Origin: Bacteroidota bacterium
GTDB lineage: Bacteria > Bacteroidota > Ignavibacteria > Ignavibacteriales > Melioribacteraceae
Reading direction: 5' to 3'
Length of the DNA: 15,486 bases
Assembly (NCBI GenBank): GCA_021786655.1
Contig: JAJYMU010000010.1
Location: 1 to 15,486 of the forward strand
Shown: in pieces, positions 1 through 6,675 of the stretch
How the letters are laid out: each line of letters opens with the position of its first letter
How positions within the stretch are numbered: the stretch's first letter is position 1
Notes under the pieces: generated by a model
What the model was told of the DNA's origin: nothing
Databases searched by the model: none
Seen by the model: the letters and a program-made list of their open reading frames with translations, nothing else
Program-made: the position numbers and the translations under genes

Positions 1-2
1 TT

Positions 3-236
3 GGGAAGTTAAAATTAAAACTAAGTCATGAAAAAAATAATTTTCAGATAGCCGGCCCAGATTCGATTTTTAAAGATGCGGTCGTTCACATCAAAGGGAA
101 AACCATTGTTGTTTCCTCACCGGAAATTCATGACCCCGTTGCGGTTCGTTACTGCTGGGGAAATACTTTGGAAGCAACTTTATTCAATAAGGCGGGACTC
201 CCGGCTTCGTCTTTTAGAACGGATTCGTGGAAGTAA
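3..236 (+). CDS. Sialate O-acetylesterase, C-terminal fragment
   Basis: The frame is open from the window edge to the TAA at 234-236 and gives 77 residues; the 5' part lies outside the window. The tail contains VVSSPEIHDPVAVRYCW followed by LFNKAGLPASSFRTDSW. This matches the usual ending of bacterial sialate O-acetylesterases (SGNH-hydrolase class), whose last strands read roughly SSP-x-VRY-W ... LYN-x-GLPASPFRTD-W. The enzyme family removes O-acetyl groups from sialic acids and related sugars, usually in the periplasm or outside the cell. The catalytic Ser and His lie upstream and cannot be seen. The assignment rests on this C-terminal signature alone. The 187 bases that follow, before the next gene, are AT-rich; I see no clear promoter or terminator there. 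Confidence 0.78.
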   Translation, partial: GKLKLKLSHEKNNFQIAGPDSIFKDAVVHIKGKTIVVSSPEIHDPVAVRYCWGNTLEATLFNKAGLPASSFRTDSWK

Positions 237-423
237 AAAGTTTCTCTTGAACTAGCTTGAAGATGAGAAAGTTTTAAAATAATCGCTCGATAGAGTTGCG
301 ATAGATCATAGCGCATTACAATTCCTTTCGACAAAGAAAAAAAATTTTATTATGTTCCATCTGAAATTATAGAGAAATTTTTTACAATAAATTGTTGTTC
401 TTTTTGCGAAGGCACAAATCCCT

Positions 424-1764
424 ATGGGAAAAGCTAATCCGAAAACATTCGTTCTTGACACAAACGTTATTCTTCACGATCCAACTTGTATAAATCATTT
501 CCAGGAAAACAATATTATCATTCCGCTCGCGGTAATTGAGGAGCTTGACCATTTTAAACGCGGAAACCAGGTAATTAATCTAAACGCCCGCGAGTTTGCG
601 CGCACGCTCGATTCGATTACCGGCAACGATATTTTCAACGGCGGCGTTTCGCTTGGACGTGGAAAAGGCAAAGCAAGAATTGTAATCACGCGCGGATTGG
701 CGAAAGAAATCGACGATGTGTTCCGCGAAGACAACACCGACCACAGAGTTCTAAGCGTTGCATTTGAGGCAAACAAAAACAATAAAGGAAAAGTCCGCAC
801 GATTCTTATTACCAAAGATGTCAACTTGCGGATGAAAGCAAAGGCGCTCGGTATTCCGGCGGAAGATTATACGACCGACCGCGTTACAAATGTTGAGGAA
901 CTTTACAGCGGCAAAGCAACGGTTGAAGATTTTGATGACGATATATTGCAAAAATTATATCAGCCGCCGTTTGAGGTGCCGTCAAAACAAATAATTCGAA
1001 AGATGAAATCGGAAGCGGTTCCAAATAAATATTTCATAATGCGGAATTCCAACCGCTCAGTATTAGCTTGTCTTGATCAGGAAACGGAAAAGTTCAAACG
1101 CATCGATAAAGAAGTTGTGTACGGAATAAAACCGCGTAACGCCGAACAGACCTTTGCTGTTAATGCTTTAACGAATGTTAATATCCCGCTGGTTTCGTTA
1201 ACGGGGAAAGCGGGCACCGGAAAAACGTTGCTGGCATTGGCTGCGGCGCTCCAGGTTAGAAAAAATTATAGACAGATTTACGTCGCGCGTCCGGTTGTTC
1301 CGCTGAGCAACAAAGATATCGGCTACCTCCCCGGGGATGTCGAAAGTAAATTAGCGCCTTACATGCAGCCGTTATGGGATAACTTAAAAGTGATTCAGGA
1401 TCAATTCCAGGAAACAGATAAAAATTATCAACTCGTTAACACGCTCCTGAAAGATGAAAAGCTTATGATTGAACCGTTGAGCTATATTCGCGGAAGAAGT
1501 TTACAGAGAATTTATTTTATTGTTGATGAAGCGCAAAACTTAACGCCTCATGAAATAAAAACCATTATCACACGCGCCGGAGAAGGCGCAAAGGTTGTGT
1601 TAACCGGCGATATTTACCAGATTGATCACCCGTACCTCGATTCACAATCAAACGGACTTTCCTACTTGATAGAACATTTCAAAGGACAGAAACTTTACTC
1701 GCACGTTAATCTGGAGAAAGGAGAACGCTCCGAACTTGCGGAGTTAGCAAGCAACTTATTATAA
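424..1764 (+). CDS. PIN-PhoH family ATPase (YlaK/PhoH2-like)
   Basis: A 446-residue protein of the PIN-PhoH (PhoH2) architecture. An N-terminal PIN nuclease-like domain (about 1-150) shows the acidic set D12 (LDTN), E39/E40, D106 (TDHR) and D132 (ITKD). A C-terminal PhoH ATPase domain (about 235-446) has Walker A GKAGTGKT at 261-268, Walker B with FIVDEAQN around D368-E369, and the family's VVLTGD and QIDHPYLD segments. Members of this family studied elsewhere are reported as RNA helicase/ribonuclease proteins, so a cytoplasmic RNA-processing or RNA-decay role is likely. Length and motifs are complete. The ATG at 424 follows a weak GAAGG (408-412) at an 11-nt distance. The protein begins MGKANPKTFVLDTN, so no extension is needed. 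It lies on the same strand as gatE but is separated from it by 143 bases, probably with an independent promoter in between. Confidence 0.93.
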   Translation: MGKANPKTFVLDTNVILHDPTCINHFQENNIIIPLAVIEELDHFKRGNQVINLNAREFARTLDSITGNDIFNGGVSLGRGKGKARIVITRGLAKEIDDVFREDNTDHRVLSVAFEANKNNKGKVRTILITKDVNLRMKAKALGIPAEDYTTDRVTNVEELYSGKATVEDFDDDILQKLYQPPFEVPSKQIIRKMKSEAVPNKYFIMRNSNRSVLACLDQETEKFKRIDKEVVYGIKPRNAEQTFAVNALTNVNIPLVSLTGKAGTGKTLLALAAALQVRKNYRQIYVARPVVPLSNKDIGYLPGDVESKLAPYMQPLWDNLKVIQDQFQETDKNYQLVNTLLKDEKLMIEPLSYIRGRSLQRIYFIVDEAQNLTPHEIKTIITRAGEGAKVVLTGDIYQIDHPYLDSQSNGLSYLIEHFKGQKLYSHVNLEKGERSELAELASNLL

Positions 1765-1797
1765 TTCTCAATTCTCCATTATCAATTCGCAATTACG
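1764..1797. repeat. Short degenerate AATTCTCAATT-like tandem stretch
   Basis: Immediately after the PhoH stop codon the sequence repeats the unit (A)ATTCTCAATTCTCC / ATTATCAATTCGCAATT three to four times with changes. This kind of low-complexity intergenic filler recurs at gene ends in many bacterial genomes. Similar 'GGTCATTTGTTATTGGTGATT' filler occurs at 6635-6669. No function is assigned. Confidence 0.45.
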
Positions 1798-1800
1798 GCG

Positions 1801-1832
1801 TTTGCTTCTTTTAAGTGATGTAGGTAAGTTTT
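1801..1832 (+). promoter_or_regulatory. Candidate Bacteroidota-type promoter for gatE
   Basis: TTTG at 1801-1804 is followed after 20 nt by TAAGTTTT at 1825-1832. The Bacteroidota consensus is TTTG (-33) with TAnnTTTG (-7), so the downstream box has one mismatch at its last base. If used, transcription would start near 1838 and leave a leader of about 70 nt before gatE. This is a pattern match only. Confidence 0.3.
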
Positions 1833-1857
1833 CGCAAGCAAAACATTTTTTATTCTT

Positions 1858-1911
1858 ATGCCAAAACTTTTCGCCTCATCATTGCTCACCAAAAAATTTA
1901 ATCTCATATGA
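1858..1911 (+). other. Possible 17-codon leader ORF overlapping the gatE start
   Basis: An ATG at 1858 opens a 17-codon frame (MPKLFASSLLTKKFNLI). Its TGA at 1909-1911 overlaps the gatE ATG at 1908 in an ATGA junction, the usual geometry of translational coupling. No Shine-Dalgarno sequence precedes this ATG, gatE itself also lacks one, and the peptide has no codon run suggesting attenuation. It may be coincidence. Confidence 0.2.
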
Positions 1912-3812
1912 AAGATTTTCTGTTCAAACCGTTTGAGGAAATGACGAACGAAGATTATGAAACCGTCGGTTTCAAATCCGGACTTGAAATTCATCAGCAG
2001 CTTTTTACATCAAAAAAACTTTTCTGCCGCTGCCCCGCCGGCAAATACAGTGACAAATATGATGCGGAGATTTTACGCCACATGCGTCCAACGCTTTCAG
2101 AACTTGGTGAATACGACGGAACCGCGCTCATGGAATTCAAAACGAAGAAAGATATAATTTATAGAATCAATCGCGATACCGTTTGCACCTACGAAATGGA
2201 CGACACGCCCCCGTTCTTGATCAATGAAGATGCGCTTGACATTGCATTGGAATGCGGACTTCTATTTGATTGCTCAATCGTTGATGAACTTCATATCGCT
2301 CGCAAACAATATTTGGACGGAAGCATTCCAACCGGATTTCAGCGCACGGCAATTTTTGCGCTCGACGGAAAAATTCCATACAAGAATCGGCAGATTGATA
2401 TTGTTCAAATGTCGATTGAAGAAGATGCATGCCGCGAAGTTTCCGACCACGGACACACGCGAGTTTACCTTACCGACCGTCTCGGAATGCCGCTGATTGA
2501 AACTGTAACCGGTCCCAACATGCGCACGCCATTCGAAGTTGCAGAAGTTGCGGAGATCTGTGCTAATCTTGTTAGAAGCACAAACAAAGTCCGCAGAGGA
2601 ATTGGCTCGGTACGCGAGGACGTTAATGTGAGCGTTGACGGCGGAACGAGAATTGAGATCAAAGGCGTTCCGAAAATCGGAAGGATTCCTCTTCTCACTT
2701 ATAACGAAGCAATGCGCCAATGGAATCTGCTGCGTCTCAGAGACGAACTTCACAAAAGAGGAATCACAAAAGAATCATTCACAGCAAAATGGGATGATGT
2801 AACTCGCCTCGTTAAACGCGCGATCTATCTGCCGATTAGAAATGCCATCGACCAAGGACTAATCGTTAAATGTGTTGTGCTGCGCGGTTATGCGGGACTG
2901 CTTCATTGGCAAACACAAACCGACACATATTTTTCAAAAGAAATTTCCGACCGTGTGCGGGTCGTGGCTTGTTTAACCACCATTCCGAACATAATTCACT
3001 CCGACGGCAAAGGTGAGACATTAACATCAGCTGAGTGGCAAAACATAAAAAAATTCGTGGGCGCTACCAATGACGATTCTTTGGTTCTTGTTTGGGGAAA
3101 CGAAATGGATACCGATACTGCTGTAAAAGAAATTATGATTCGTGCGAAAGAAGCGACGATTGGAATTCCATCCGAGACGCGCCAAGCTTTTCATGATGGA
3201 ACGAACGGCTTCGAAAGAATTTTGCCGGGCGCCGATAGAATGTATCCGGATACCGATCTTCCTCCAACAAGAATTCCAGACGATAGAATAGAAAAGATTA
3301 GAACCGATATTCCAGAACGGTTTTGGAAAAGAGAAAAGTGGTATCGCGAACTTGGAATTCCGGCAGACACTGCGCGAGAACTCTCAATATCCAAATTCGC
3401 CAATGTTTTCAAGTTCGTTGTAAATGAATGGAAAATTAATCCGACGCTTGCTGCCGTTGCGTTGATTCAATTCCCAAAACGATTGAAGAAAATGAAAATC
3501 GATGCCAATTTGCTGAACGAAGAGATTATGGAAGAAATTTTTCGGGCATACAAAGATGGGCTCCTTTCACGCGCAGGAATTTTTGCAGCAATGAAAAAGT
3601 CTATCGAAAAAGGAAGGTTTTACGAAGAACTTCTTCCGAAACCTCGTACTACAAAAGAGCTCGAGCAAATCATAGCGGACTCTAAGGAAGAATTGAAAAA
3701 GATAAAAATGTTTGGCGCTAACAATTCATCCAAACTTTTGATTGGACTGGTGATGAACAAAGTTAGAATTAACGTTGAGGGGAAGCTGGTTACAGAAAAA
3801 ATTAATGTTTGA
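1908..3812 (+). CDS. gatE: Archaeal-type Glu-tRNA(Gln) amidotransferase subunit GatE
   Basis: GatE is the kinase/transamidase and tRNA-binding subunit of GatDE. It phosphorylates Glu on misacylated Glu-tRNA(Gln), and ammonia from GatD then converts it to Gln-tRNA(Gln). The 634 residues fit archaeal GatE (about 620-635) and are far longer than bacterial GatB (about 475-490). Visible in order: the GatB/E catalytic core with GLEIHQQL (25-32), CRCP (C40, C42), DGSIPTGFQRTAI (137-149), SIEEDACR (169-176), TGPNMRTPFE (201-210) and VREDVNVSV (235-243). Next comes the AspRS-like GAD insert (about 345-450), which GatB lacks and which marks GatE. The end is a helical/YqeY-like tail (about 520-634) with GLVMNKVR (613-620). 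No truncation or frameshift is seen. The ATG at 1908 has no clear Shine-Dalgarno sequence. gatD follows 119 bases later on the same strand. Confidence 0.95.
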   Translation: MKDFLFKPFEEMTNEDYETVGFKSGLEIHQQLFTSKKLFCRCPAGKYSDKYDAEILRHMRPTLSELGEYDGTALMEFKTKKDIIYRINRDTVCTYEMDDTPPFLINEDALDIALECGLLFDCSIVDELHIARKQYLDGSIPTGFQRTAIFALDGKIPYKNRQIDIVQMSIEEDACREVSDHGHTRVYLTDRLGMPLIETVTGPNMRTPFEVAEVAEICANLVRSTNKVRRGIGSVREDVNVSVDGGTRIEIKGVPKIGRIPLLTYNEAMRQWNLLRLRDELHKRGITKESFTAKWDDVTRLVKRAIYLPIRNAIDQGLIVKCVVLRGYAGLLHWQTQTDTYFSKEISDRVRVVACLTTIPNIIHSDGKGETLTSAEWQNIKKFVGATNDDSLVLVWGNEMDTDTAVKEIMIRAKEATIGIPSETRQAFHDGTNGFERILPGADRMYPDTDLPPTRIPDDRIEKIRTDIPERFWKREKWYRELGIPADTARELSISKFANVFKFVVNEWKINPTLAAVALIQFPKRLKKMKIDANLLNEEIMEEIFRAYKDGLLSRAGIFAAMKKSIEKGRFYEELLPKPRTTKELEQIIADSKEELKKIKMFGANNSSKLLIGLVMNKVRINVEGKLVTEKINV

Positions 3813-3823
3813 ATCTCCACGCT

Positions 3824-3883
3824 CTTTGCGATCCGGCAATTGCCGGACTTGGCGTTCACTGTGTGAAATTCTTTCTCGCAAAG
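3824..3883. repeat. Perfect palindrome within a longer inverted repeat, gatE-gatD spacer
   Basis: TCCGGCAATTGCCGGA at 3832-3847 is a perfect 16-base palindrome; as RNA it gives a 6-bp stem with an AATT loop. It is enclosed by CTTTGCGA (3824-3831) and its exact inverse TCGCAAAG (3876-3883). The right arm is part of TCGCAAAGACGCAAAG, a motif that recurs between genes in many bacterial genomes. No U-tract follows, so a simple intrinsic terminator is unlikely. Confidence 0.6.
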
Positions 3884-3891
3884 ACGCAAAG

Positions 3892-3925
3892 TTTTTCGCA
3901 ATCCGCCGCGGCGGAGCAAAAAGGA
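3892..3925 (+). promoter_or_regulatory. GC palindrome hairpin abutting the gatD ribosome binding site
   Basis: TCCGCCGCGGCGGA at 3902-3915 is a perfect 14-base palindrome. Outside it, TTTTT (3892-3896) and GC (3898-3899) can pair with GC (3916-3917) and AAAAA (3918-3922), leaving small bulges. The Shine-Dalgarno AAGGA (3921-3925) begins inside the right arm and lies 6 nt before the gatD ATG at 3932. A fold that partly hides the gatD ribosome binding site is therefore possible. Regulation is inferred, not shown. Confidence 0.4.
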
Positions 3926-3931
3926 ATTAAT

Positions 3932-5314
3932 ATGGCAGACGATTACAAAGGTTATCGCGGAAAAGCGCTTTCAGTTTTGAAAAATTTCAGCGCACTCGTT
4001 TGGAGCGATGTTGAGATTACTACCACAAAAGGAAAATACAAAGGCATTATTCTCCCCCGCTCGGAAACGGCAGACTCGCTCCACATTGTTATTAAAATGC
4101 CGATTGGTTATAACATTGGAGTCGCAGCAGATTTGGTAACTGATATTCAAATACGCGGACGTAAAGAAGCTCACTATAAAATTCCAGAAAAAGATTTTCC
4201 GCGCGATCCATCCAAACCAAATGTAAAACTTCTTGGTACAGGCGGAACAATTGCATCACGCCTTGATTACAGAACCGGCGCGGTCATTCCGGCATTTTCA
4301 CCGGGAGAACTTTACGGCTCTGTTCCTGAGCTTGCCAACTATTGTAATCTCGAAACGGAAAAATTGTACGGCGTGTTCAGCGAAAACATGGGTCCGGAAC
4401 AGTGGAAAGGAACAGCAGAAGCAATCGGCAGAGAAATTGAAAAAGGCGTTGATGGAATCGTAATCGGTCACGGAACAGATACGATGCATCACACAGCGGC
4501 AATACTTTCGTTCATGGTGCAAAATTCTCCGGTACCGATTGTAATGGTTGGTTCGCAAAGATCAAGCGACCGCCCTTCATCCGATGCGGCGCTCAACTTG
4601 ATGCATAGTGTTAAGACCGCAGCCGAAAGCGACATCGCGGAAGTTATGGTGTGCATGTTCGGCCCAACTTCGGATTATTACGGATTACTTCACCGCGGAA
4701 CGCGCGTGCGTAAAATGCATTCGAGTTACCGCTCAACATTCAGAACCATCGGCGATATTCCGATTGCGAAAGTGAGCCGTGAAGAAATTACTCCGCTGCG
4801 TCAAGATTACAAACGCCGGCGCAAAGACCGCAATGTAAAAATCAACACGGCGTTTGAAGAGAAAGTCAGCATCGTCTATTATTATCCTAACATGAAGCCG
4901 GATATCATCGAGTCGCTCATCGATAACGATTATAAAGGAATTGTTATCGCCGGAACCGGACTGGGACATGTGAACAAACCTTTGTATCCCGCACTCAAGC
5001 GCGCGCAAAAAAAAGGGATTTCGATTTACATGACCGTGCAGACTTTGTGGGGTTACGTTCAAATGTATGTTTACGATACCGGACGCGACATGATGGAGCT
5101 CGGAGTAATTCCCGCAGCGAACATGCTGCCAGAAATTGCATACATGAAATTATGTTGGGCGCTGGGACAAACAAACGATCAGAAAAAAGTGAAAGAGATA
5201 ATGCTTACATCGATTGCCGGGGAAATTACCGAACGCGAACCGAGTAACGGCTATTTAATTTACCAGGGCGGCTTGCCGGAAGTTGAAGAGTTTATTTCGA
5301 AGTATGTTAAGTGA
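3932..5314 (+). CDS. gatD: Archaeal-type Glu-tRNA(Gln) amidotransferase subunit GatD
   Basis: GatD is the L-asparaginase-like glutaminase subunit that supplies ammonia to GatE. The 460 residues begin with the small barrel-like N-terminal domain typical of GatD (about 1-90, with PIGYNIGV at 57-64) that plain asparaginases lack. The amidase domain follows: TGGTIAS (103-109, nucleophile T106), HGTDTMHHTA (180-189, T182-D183), GSQRSSDRPSSDA (207-219) and HRGTRVRKMHSS (254-265, with K261 completing the Thr/Thr-Asp/Lys set). The C-terminal part has GIVIAGTGLGHV (336-347) and VYDTGRD (380-386). All catalytic positions are intact. The ATG at 3932 is chosen because AAGGA lies 6 nt upstream and the protein starts where archaeal GatD does. 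A TTG at 3809 in the same frame would add 41 unrelated residues through the palindromic spacer. With gatE upstream, the pair should form a GatDE complex. Confidence 0.94.
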   Translation: MADDYKGYRGKALSVLKNFSALVWSDVEITTTKGKYKGIILPRSETADSLHIVIKMPIGYNIGVAADLVTDIQIRGRKEAHYKIPEKDFPRDPSKPNVKLLGTGGTIASRLDYRTGAVIPAFSPGELYGSVPELANYCNLETEKLYGVFSENMGPEQWKGTAEAIGREIEKGVDGIVIGHGTDTMHHTAAILSFMVQNSPVPIVMVGSQRSSDRPSSDAALNLMHSVKTAAESDIAEVMVCMFGPTSDYYGLLHRGTRVRKMHSSYRSTFRTIGDIPIAKVSREEITPLRQDYKRRRKDRNVKINTAFEEKVSIVYYYPNMKPDIIESLIDNDYKGIVIAGTGLGHVNKPLYPALKRAQKKGISIYMTVQTLWGYVQMYVYDTGRDMMELGVIPAANMLPEIAYMKLCWALGQTNDQKKVKEIMLTSIAGEITEREPSNGYLIYQGGLPEVEEFISKYVK

Positions 5315-5352
5315 TGCACAAGCATCATCCAGAGCGCAGCGAAGGATCTCTA
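5312..5352. repeat. Short intergenic repeat with small hairpin after gatD
   Basis: The gatD TGA is the first triplet of TGATGC-ACAA-GCATCA (5312-5327), a 6-bp stem with a 4-nt loop. It runs straight into CCAGAGCGCAGCGAAGGATC, which resembles the dispersed CATTCTGAGCGAAGCGAAGAATCT type of intergenic repeat seen in many bacterial genomes. The resemblance is from memory of that repeat class. Only one copy lies in this window. Confidence 0.4.
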
Positions 5353-5400
5353 AATAAGAATTAAGAAAACAGAAATAAGAATAAATCTTTTTGCTGAAAG

Positions 5401-5458
5401 CTCGCCTCGCTTTCGCGCCCGCTCCGACTCATCGGAGACGAGGCGAGAGAGCGAAGCG
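5401..5458. repeat. Large fold-back element downstream of gatD
   Basis: CTCGCCTCG (5401-5409) pairs exactly with CGAGGCGAG (5439-5447), and CTCCGA (5422-5427) pairs with TCGGAG (5432-5437) around a CTCA loop. GCGAAGCG (5451-5458) can alternatively pair with CGCTTTCGC (5408-5416) with one mismatch. The block is much more GC-rich than the AT-rich sequence around it. It lacks a trailing T-run, so it looks like a palindromic intergenic repeat rather than a standard terminator, though it could still stop or stabilise gatED mRNA. Confidence 0.5.
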
Positions 5459-5499
5459 GACTGATTGCCGACTGCTGACAGCTATAAAAAATATCCATG

Positions 5500-5562
5500 T
5501 TCAATTTTCGGTGGAAGAGTTTTTGTTTGTGAAGTATAATTCACAATCGAAAATTTGAAAGG
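5500..5562 (+). promoter_or_regulatory. Inverted repeat around a TATAAT box and RBS before ada
   Basis: TTCAATTTTCG (5500-5510) is the inverse of CGAAAATTTGAA (5548-5559), with one extra T in the right arm. Between them lies TATAAT (5535-5540), but no convincing -35 box is seen. The right arm runs into the Shine-Dalgarno GAAAGG (5557-5562), 7 nt before the GTG at 5570. It could be an operator or an RBS-masking stem. The E. coli Ada box (AAAGCGCA type) is not seen here. Confidence 0.35.
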
Positions 5563-5569
5563 CTTCACA

Positions 5570-6637
5570 GTGAACACACAAATTGATCAGAGAAATCTTC
5601 CGTCAGTTAAAGAAATGGAACGCGCATACAAACAAAGCGACGGTTCCTATGATGGAATTTTTTATCTCGCCGTTAAAAGTACCGGTGTTTTTTGCCGTCC
5701 GTCATGTTCTGCTAGAAAACCGTTAACAAAAAATGTTGAATACTATTCATCTGCGCGTGAAGCGGTCTTTGCCGGTTATCGTCCATGCAAACGATGCCTC
5801 CCGCTTGAAGCGCATGGAACTCCGCCGGAATGGGTTTCAAAATTGCTTGGCTTGATTGAAGAAAATCCAACGGCAAGATATAACGATTCATTTCTCCGCT
5901 CGCTTAAAATTGACCCGGCGCGTGCACGAAGATATTTTCTGAAAAATTATAATATGACTTTCCAAGCATACTGCCGGGGAAGGCGTCTTGGAATTTCTTT
6001 CGAACAAATCCGTAATGGAAAAGACCTTGATGATGTTGCGCTTGGACACGGTTATGAGTCGCATAGCGGTTTTCGTGATGCGTTTGTCAAAACATTCGGC
6101 AAGCCGCCGGGCAAAAGTAAAGCTTCCGATTGCATTGTAAGTGCTTGGATAGAAAGTCCAATGGGTCCTTTAGTTGCCGCGGCAACTGAAAAAGGAATTT
6201 GCCTGCTGGAATTTTCCGATAGAAGAATGCTGGATGCGCAGTTTGCAACGCTGAGAAAACTTTTCAAGTCGCCGATTGTTCCCGGCGAAAATGAACACAT
6301 TAAACGTCTTCGCGATGAATTGAAAAAATATTTTAATGGTACACTAAAACAATTTACTATTCCGATCGTTTTTCCCGGAAGTCAGTTTCAACAAAAAGTT
6401 TGGAATGAACTGTTGAAGATTGAATACGGGGAAACAAAATCTTACGAAGAGATGGCAAAGAATGTCGGCGTTCCAAAAGGTCAGCGCGCGGTTGGGCATG
6501 CGAACGGATTAAACAGAATTGCAATTGTTATTCCTTGTCACCGTGTTGTTAACAAGAACGGAAATCTCGGCGGCTACGGCGGCGGGCTGTGGCGTAAGCA
6601 GCGATTGTTAGAGCTTGAGCAGGGAATTCAAAAGTGA
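5570..6637 (+). CDS. ada: Ada: O6-methylguanine-DNA methyltransferase and alkylation-response regulator
   Basis: A full-length, three-part Ada protein of 355 residues (E. coli Ada has 354). The N-terminal zinc domain carries C42, C46, C73 and C76 in FCRPSC ... YRPCKRC. The first of these is expected to accept methyl from phosphotriesters, which turns Ada into an activator. An AraC-type helix-turn-helix region follows (about 90-175, with DDVALGHGYESHSGFRDAF). The C-terminal MGMT domain has the active-site PCHRV motif with C323. The GTG start at 5570 is chosen because GAAAGG lies 7 nt upstream. A TTG at 5555 would add five residues but overlaps that ribosome binding site. The gene stands alone and converges on the DUF5131/TcmP cassette. 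Its TGA forms the first three bases of a repeat copy at 6635-6669. Autoregulation is expected from the family but no operator is confirmed. Confidence 0.95.
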   Translation: MNTQIDQRNLPSVKEMERAYKQSDGSYDGIFYLAVKSTGVFCRPSCSARKPLTKNVEYYSSAREAVFAGYRPCKRCLPLEAHGTPPEWVSKLLGLIEENPTARYNDSFLRSLKIDPARARRYFLKNYNMTFQAYCRGRRLGISFEQIRNGKDLDDVALGHGYESHSGFRDAFVKTFGKPPGKSKASDCIVSAWIESPMGPLVAAATEKGICLLEFSDRRMLDAQFATLRKLFKSPIVPGENEHIKRLRDELKKYFNGTLKQFTIPIVFPGSQFQQKVWNELLKIEYGETKSYEEMAKNVGVPKGQRAVGHANGLNRIAIVIPCHRVVNKNGNLGGYGGGLWRKQRLLELEQGIQK

Positions 6638-6669
6638 TTGGGGACTGGTCATTTGTTATTGGTGATTAG
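6635..6669 (+). repeat. Left copy of inverted repeat flanking the tcmP/DUF5131 cassette
   Basis: The copy starts with the ada stop codon and reads TGATTGGGGACTGGTCA, then GTTATTGGTGATTAG three bases later. The reverse strand at 8362-8331 reads TGATTGGTGATCGGTCA, then GTTATTAGTAAG. By hand alignment 23 of 32 positions agree without gaps. Similar 'ggtcattggtgatt' filler is common between bacterial genes, so this may be a general intergenic repeat rather than an element end. Confidence 0.45.
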
Positions 6670-6675
6670 AAAACA

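Noticed and set aside
1782..1994. Minus-strand 70-codon frame between PhoH and GatE, with a faint PIN-toxin-like look (VSNDEAKSFGIRIKNVLLAK)
   Set aside because: It overlaps the 5' end of gatE, is too short for a PIN domain and lacks the catalytic residues, so chance is the better explanation.
3809..3931. TTG-initiated N-terminal extension of GatD overlapping the gatE stop
   Set aside because: The 41 extra residues are read from palindromic spacer sequence and do not resemble GatD. The ATG at 3932 has a good Shine-Dalgarno and matches the family start.
3932..5314. Simple cytoplasmic L-asparaginase rather than GatD
   Set aside because: The N-terminal non-amidase domain, GatD-specific motifs such as HRGTRVRKMHSS, and the adjacent gatE all favour GatD.
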